The notes beneath the pieces were generated by a model that saw only the letters and a program-made list of their open reading frames with translations, was not told where the DNA came from and did no database searches. Below, in pieces: positions 31,334-32,075 of a DNA stretch of 32,075 nt. How positions within the stretch are numbered: the first letter of the stretch is position 1; each line of letters begins with the position of its first letter. Source of the DNA: an uncultured Porphyromonadaceae bacterium (GTDB taxonomy: Bacteria > Bacteroidota > Bacteroidia > Bacteroidales > Muribaculaceae); the NCBI GenBank assembly GCA_947175215.1, contig CAMWLR010000022.1, forward strand, positions 1 through 32,075, read 5' to 3'. A program made the position numbers and the translations under genes.

Positions 31334-31448
31334 TGCTGAGCCTGCATCGCGCAGGCTCAGTCAATGAATTTTAGTAATTGAGTTAAAGAGCTTTCCGACA
31401 TACCGGAAAGGGATCGTCCTCCCGGCACATTAAGCCGGGGACGTTTTT
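31334..31448 (+). ncRNA. Candidate structured small RNA ending in a terminator
   Basis: On the plus strand three hairpins follow each other: a perfect 10-bp stem 31336-31345/31351-31360, a 7-bp stem 31391-31397/31404-31410, and a GC-rich hairpin 31415-31426/31434-31443 followed directly by TTTTT (31444-31448), a proper plus-strand intrinsic terminator. No plus-strand gene precedes it in this 324-bp gap, so the terminator has no obvious client unless a small RNA starts within it. I could not find a good promoter (TTTG at 31270-31273 lacks a matching -7 box) and do not recognise the fold. The alternative is that these are unrelated hairpins, some ending the PBP transcript. Confidence 0.4.
31415..31448 (+). 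terminator. Intrinsic terminator, plus strand
   Basis: CCCGGC (31421-31426) pairs with GCCGGG (31434-31439), extended by an imperfect lower stem CGTCC/GACG, with loop ACATTAA and TTTTT at once after it. The minus side has no T run. Confidence 0.65.
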
Positions 31449-31496
31449 ATGATGGGATAGTTGTAATGTTTACGTTGATATGATCTTGTTATTACG

Positions 31497-32075
31497 TCAG
31501 TCAAATATATCCGAGATGGTCTCCTCGGCATCATGGTTCTCCTCAATATAGTCATAGAACTCTTTATCACAGACTTGCGAGAAGTCTGTGCCGAACCGGG
31601 CCGACTGGCTGTATGGCAGCGAGGGATCGGCGTAGACTTTGCTCAGATAGATACCGACGATGGGGAGTGCTGCTGCTGCACCCTGGCCGCTCGCCATTGA
31701 GTTGAAGTGAATAAATCTCTCCTCGCCACCGACCCATGCACCGTTGACCAGCTCGGGAGAGAAAGCCATAAACCATGCGTCTGAGTTGTAGTTTGTCGTA
31801 CCGGTCTTTGCCCCCATCTCAGCAGTGATATTAAACGGCGGACGGCGCAGTCGGTTGGCCGTACCGGAGTCTACGACATTAAGCAGCATTGAGAGGATTT
31901 TGGCGTATGCGGCCTCTGAGATAACCTCGGTATGGTGTGTCGAGAAGTCGGCGATCACGTTGCCGTTGGCATCTGAGATAGAGGTGACATAGAGCGGATC
32001 GGCACGCATGCCGTTATTGGCGTATGCGGTGTATGCCCCGACCATCTCGCGTATAGACACCTCACAAGACCCCAG
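31497..32075 (-). CDS. Class A penicillin-binding protein, C-terminal part
   Basis: Only the last 192 residues are inside the window; the 5' end is beyond 32075. The frame runs open to the edge (LGSCEVSIREMVGAYTAYAN), which is the helix before the third transpeptidase motif in PBP1A-type enzymes. The KTG box is KTGTTNYNSDAWFMAFSPEL, followed by GAWVGGEERFIHF, typical of bifunctional glycosyltransferase/transpeptidases. The C-terminus is acidic (NHDAEETISDIFD). Acts in periplasmic peptidoglycan cross-linking, using precursors from the DapA and MurF-Alr pathways. The frame's internal GTG at 32060 is not a start. Confidence 0.9.
   Translation of the reverse strand: MGSCEVSIREMVGAYTAYANNGMRADPLYVTSISDANGNVIADFSTHHTEVISEAAYAKILSMLLNVVDSGTANRLRRPPFNITAEMGAKTGTTNYNSDAWFMAFSPELVNGAWVGGEERFIHFNSMASGQGAAAALPIVGIYLSKVYADPSLPYSQSARFGTDFSQVCDKEFYDYIEENHDAEETISDIFD

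Noticed and set aside
1-32075. CRISPR array, prophage, transposon or toxin-antitoxin locus
   Set aside because: No spaced repeat array, transposase, recombinase, phage structural gene or recognisable toxin pair was found on either strand.

Overview
The window reads as a chromosomal segment of a Bacteroidota bacterium, most likely order Bacteroidales. The evidence is the promoter type (TTTG, then 19-21 nt, then TAnnTTTG, seen cleanly several times), the near absence of Shine-Dalgarno sequences, and lineage-typical genes: a MurF-Alr fusion, GSCFA, a PorE-like OmpA lipoprotein, DUF4249 beside a TonB-dependent receptor, DUF3109, folP-cdaA, and a PurF paralogue starting MGGFFG. By eye the base composition is slightly above 50% GC, which would suit a Muribaculaceae- or Barnesiella-like genome better than classical Bacteroides; the family is a guess. 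It is gene-dense housekeeping DNA. I see no insertion sequence, phage, integrase or CRISPR array.

Layout. 1-2101: minus-strand operon of a secreted SH3-like protein, YbaK-type Cys-tRNA(Pro) deacylase and chorismate synthase (cut by the left edge), with a clear promoter. 2132-4692: Tpx with its terminator, a periplasmic protein with a degenerate thioredoxin fold, and PgpA. 4795-6693: an orphan 89-residue gene whose end overlaps a convergent MINPP/phytase-like phosphatase, then a small TPR protein. 6754-12105: envelope operon of a PorE-like OmpA lipoprotein, GSCFA hydrolase and MurF-Alr; then a SIMPL-domain protein. 13011-13190: tRNA-Arg(TCT) with promoter and terminator. 13221-18045: queC, dapA, DUF3109 protein, a 32-codon small gene, pepT and miaA. 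18082-20026: LytTR regulator and LytS-type kinase, back to back with folP-cdaA (20105-21762). 21849-24105: acyl-CoA synthetase and a stand-alone HsdR-N-like PD-(D/E)XK protein. 24168-27184: TonB-dependent receptor plus DUF4249 lipoprotein under a palindrome-overlapped promoter and closed by a large hairpin. 27253-31172: PurF paralogue, MFS transporter, glutaminase. 31173-31496: structured intergenic region. 31497-32075: C-terminal part of a class A penicillin-binding protein.

Functional themes are cell wall and envelope (MurF-Alr, DapA, PBP, OmpA, PgpA, CdaA), tRNA modification and quality control (QueC, MiaA, YbaK), folate and chorismate metabolism, and nitrogen metabolism (glutaminase beside a PurF paralogue whose glutaminase half looks inactive). 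I found no convincing new multi-gene system. The best leads are the PurF paralogue, the 32-codon gene, the two apparently leaderless back-to-back promoters, the palindrome over the TonB-receptor promoter, the structured region at 31334-31448, and short tandem repeats that sit on or next to gene ends.
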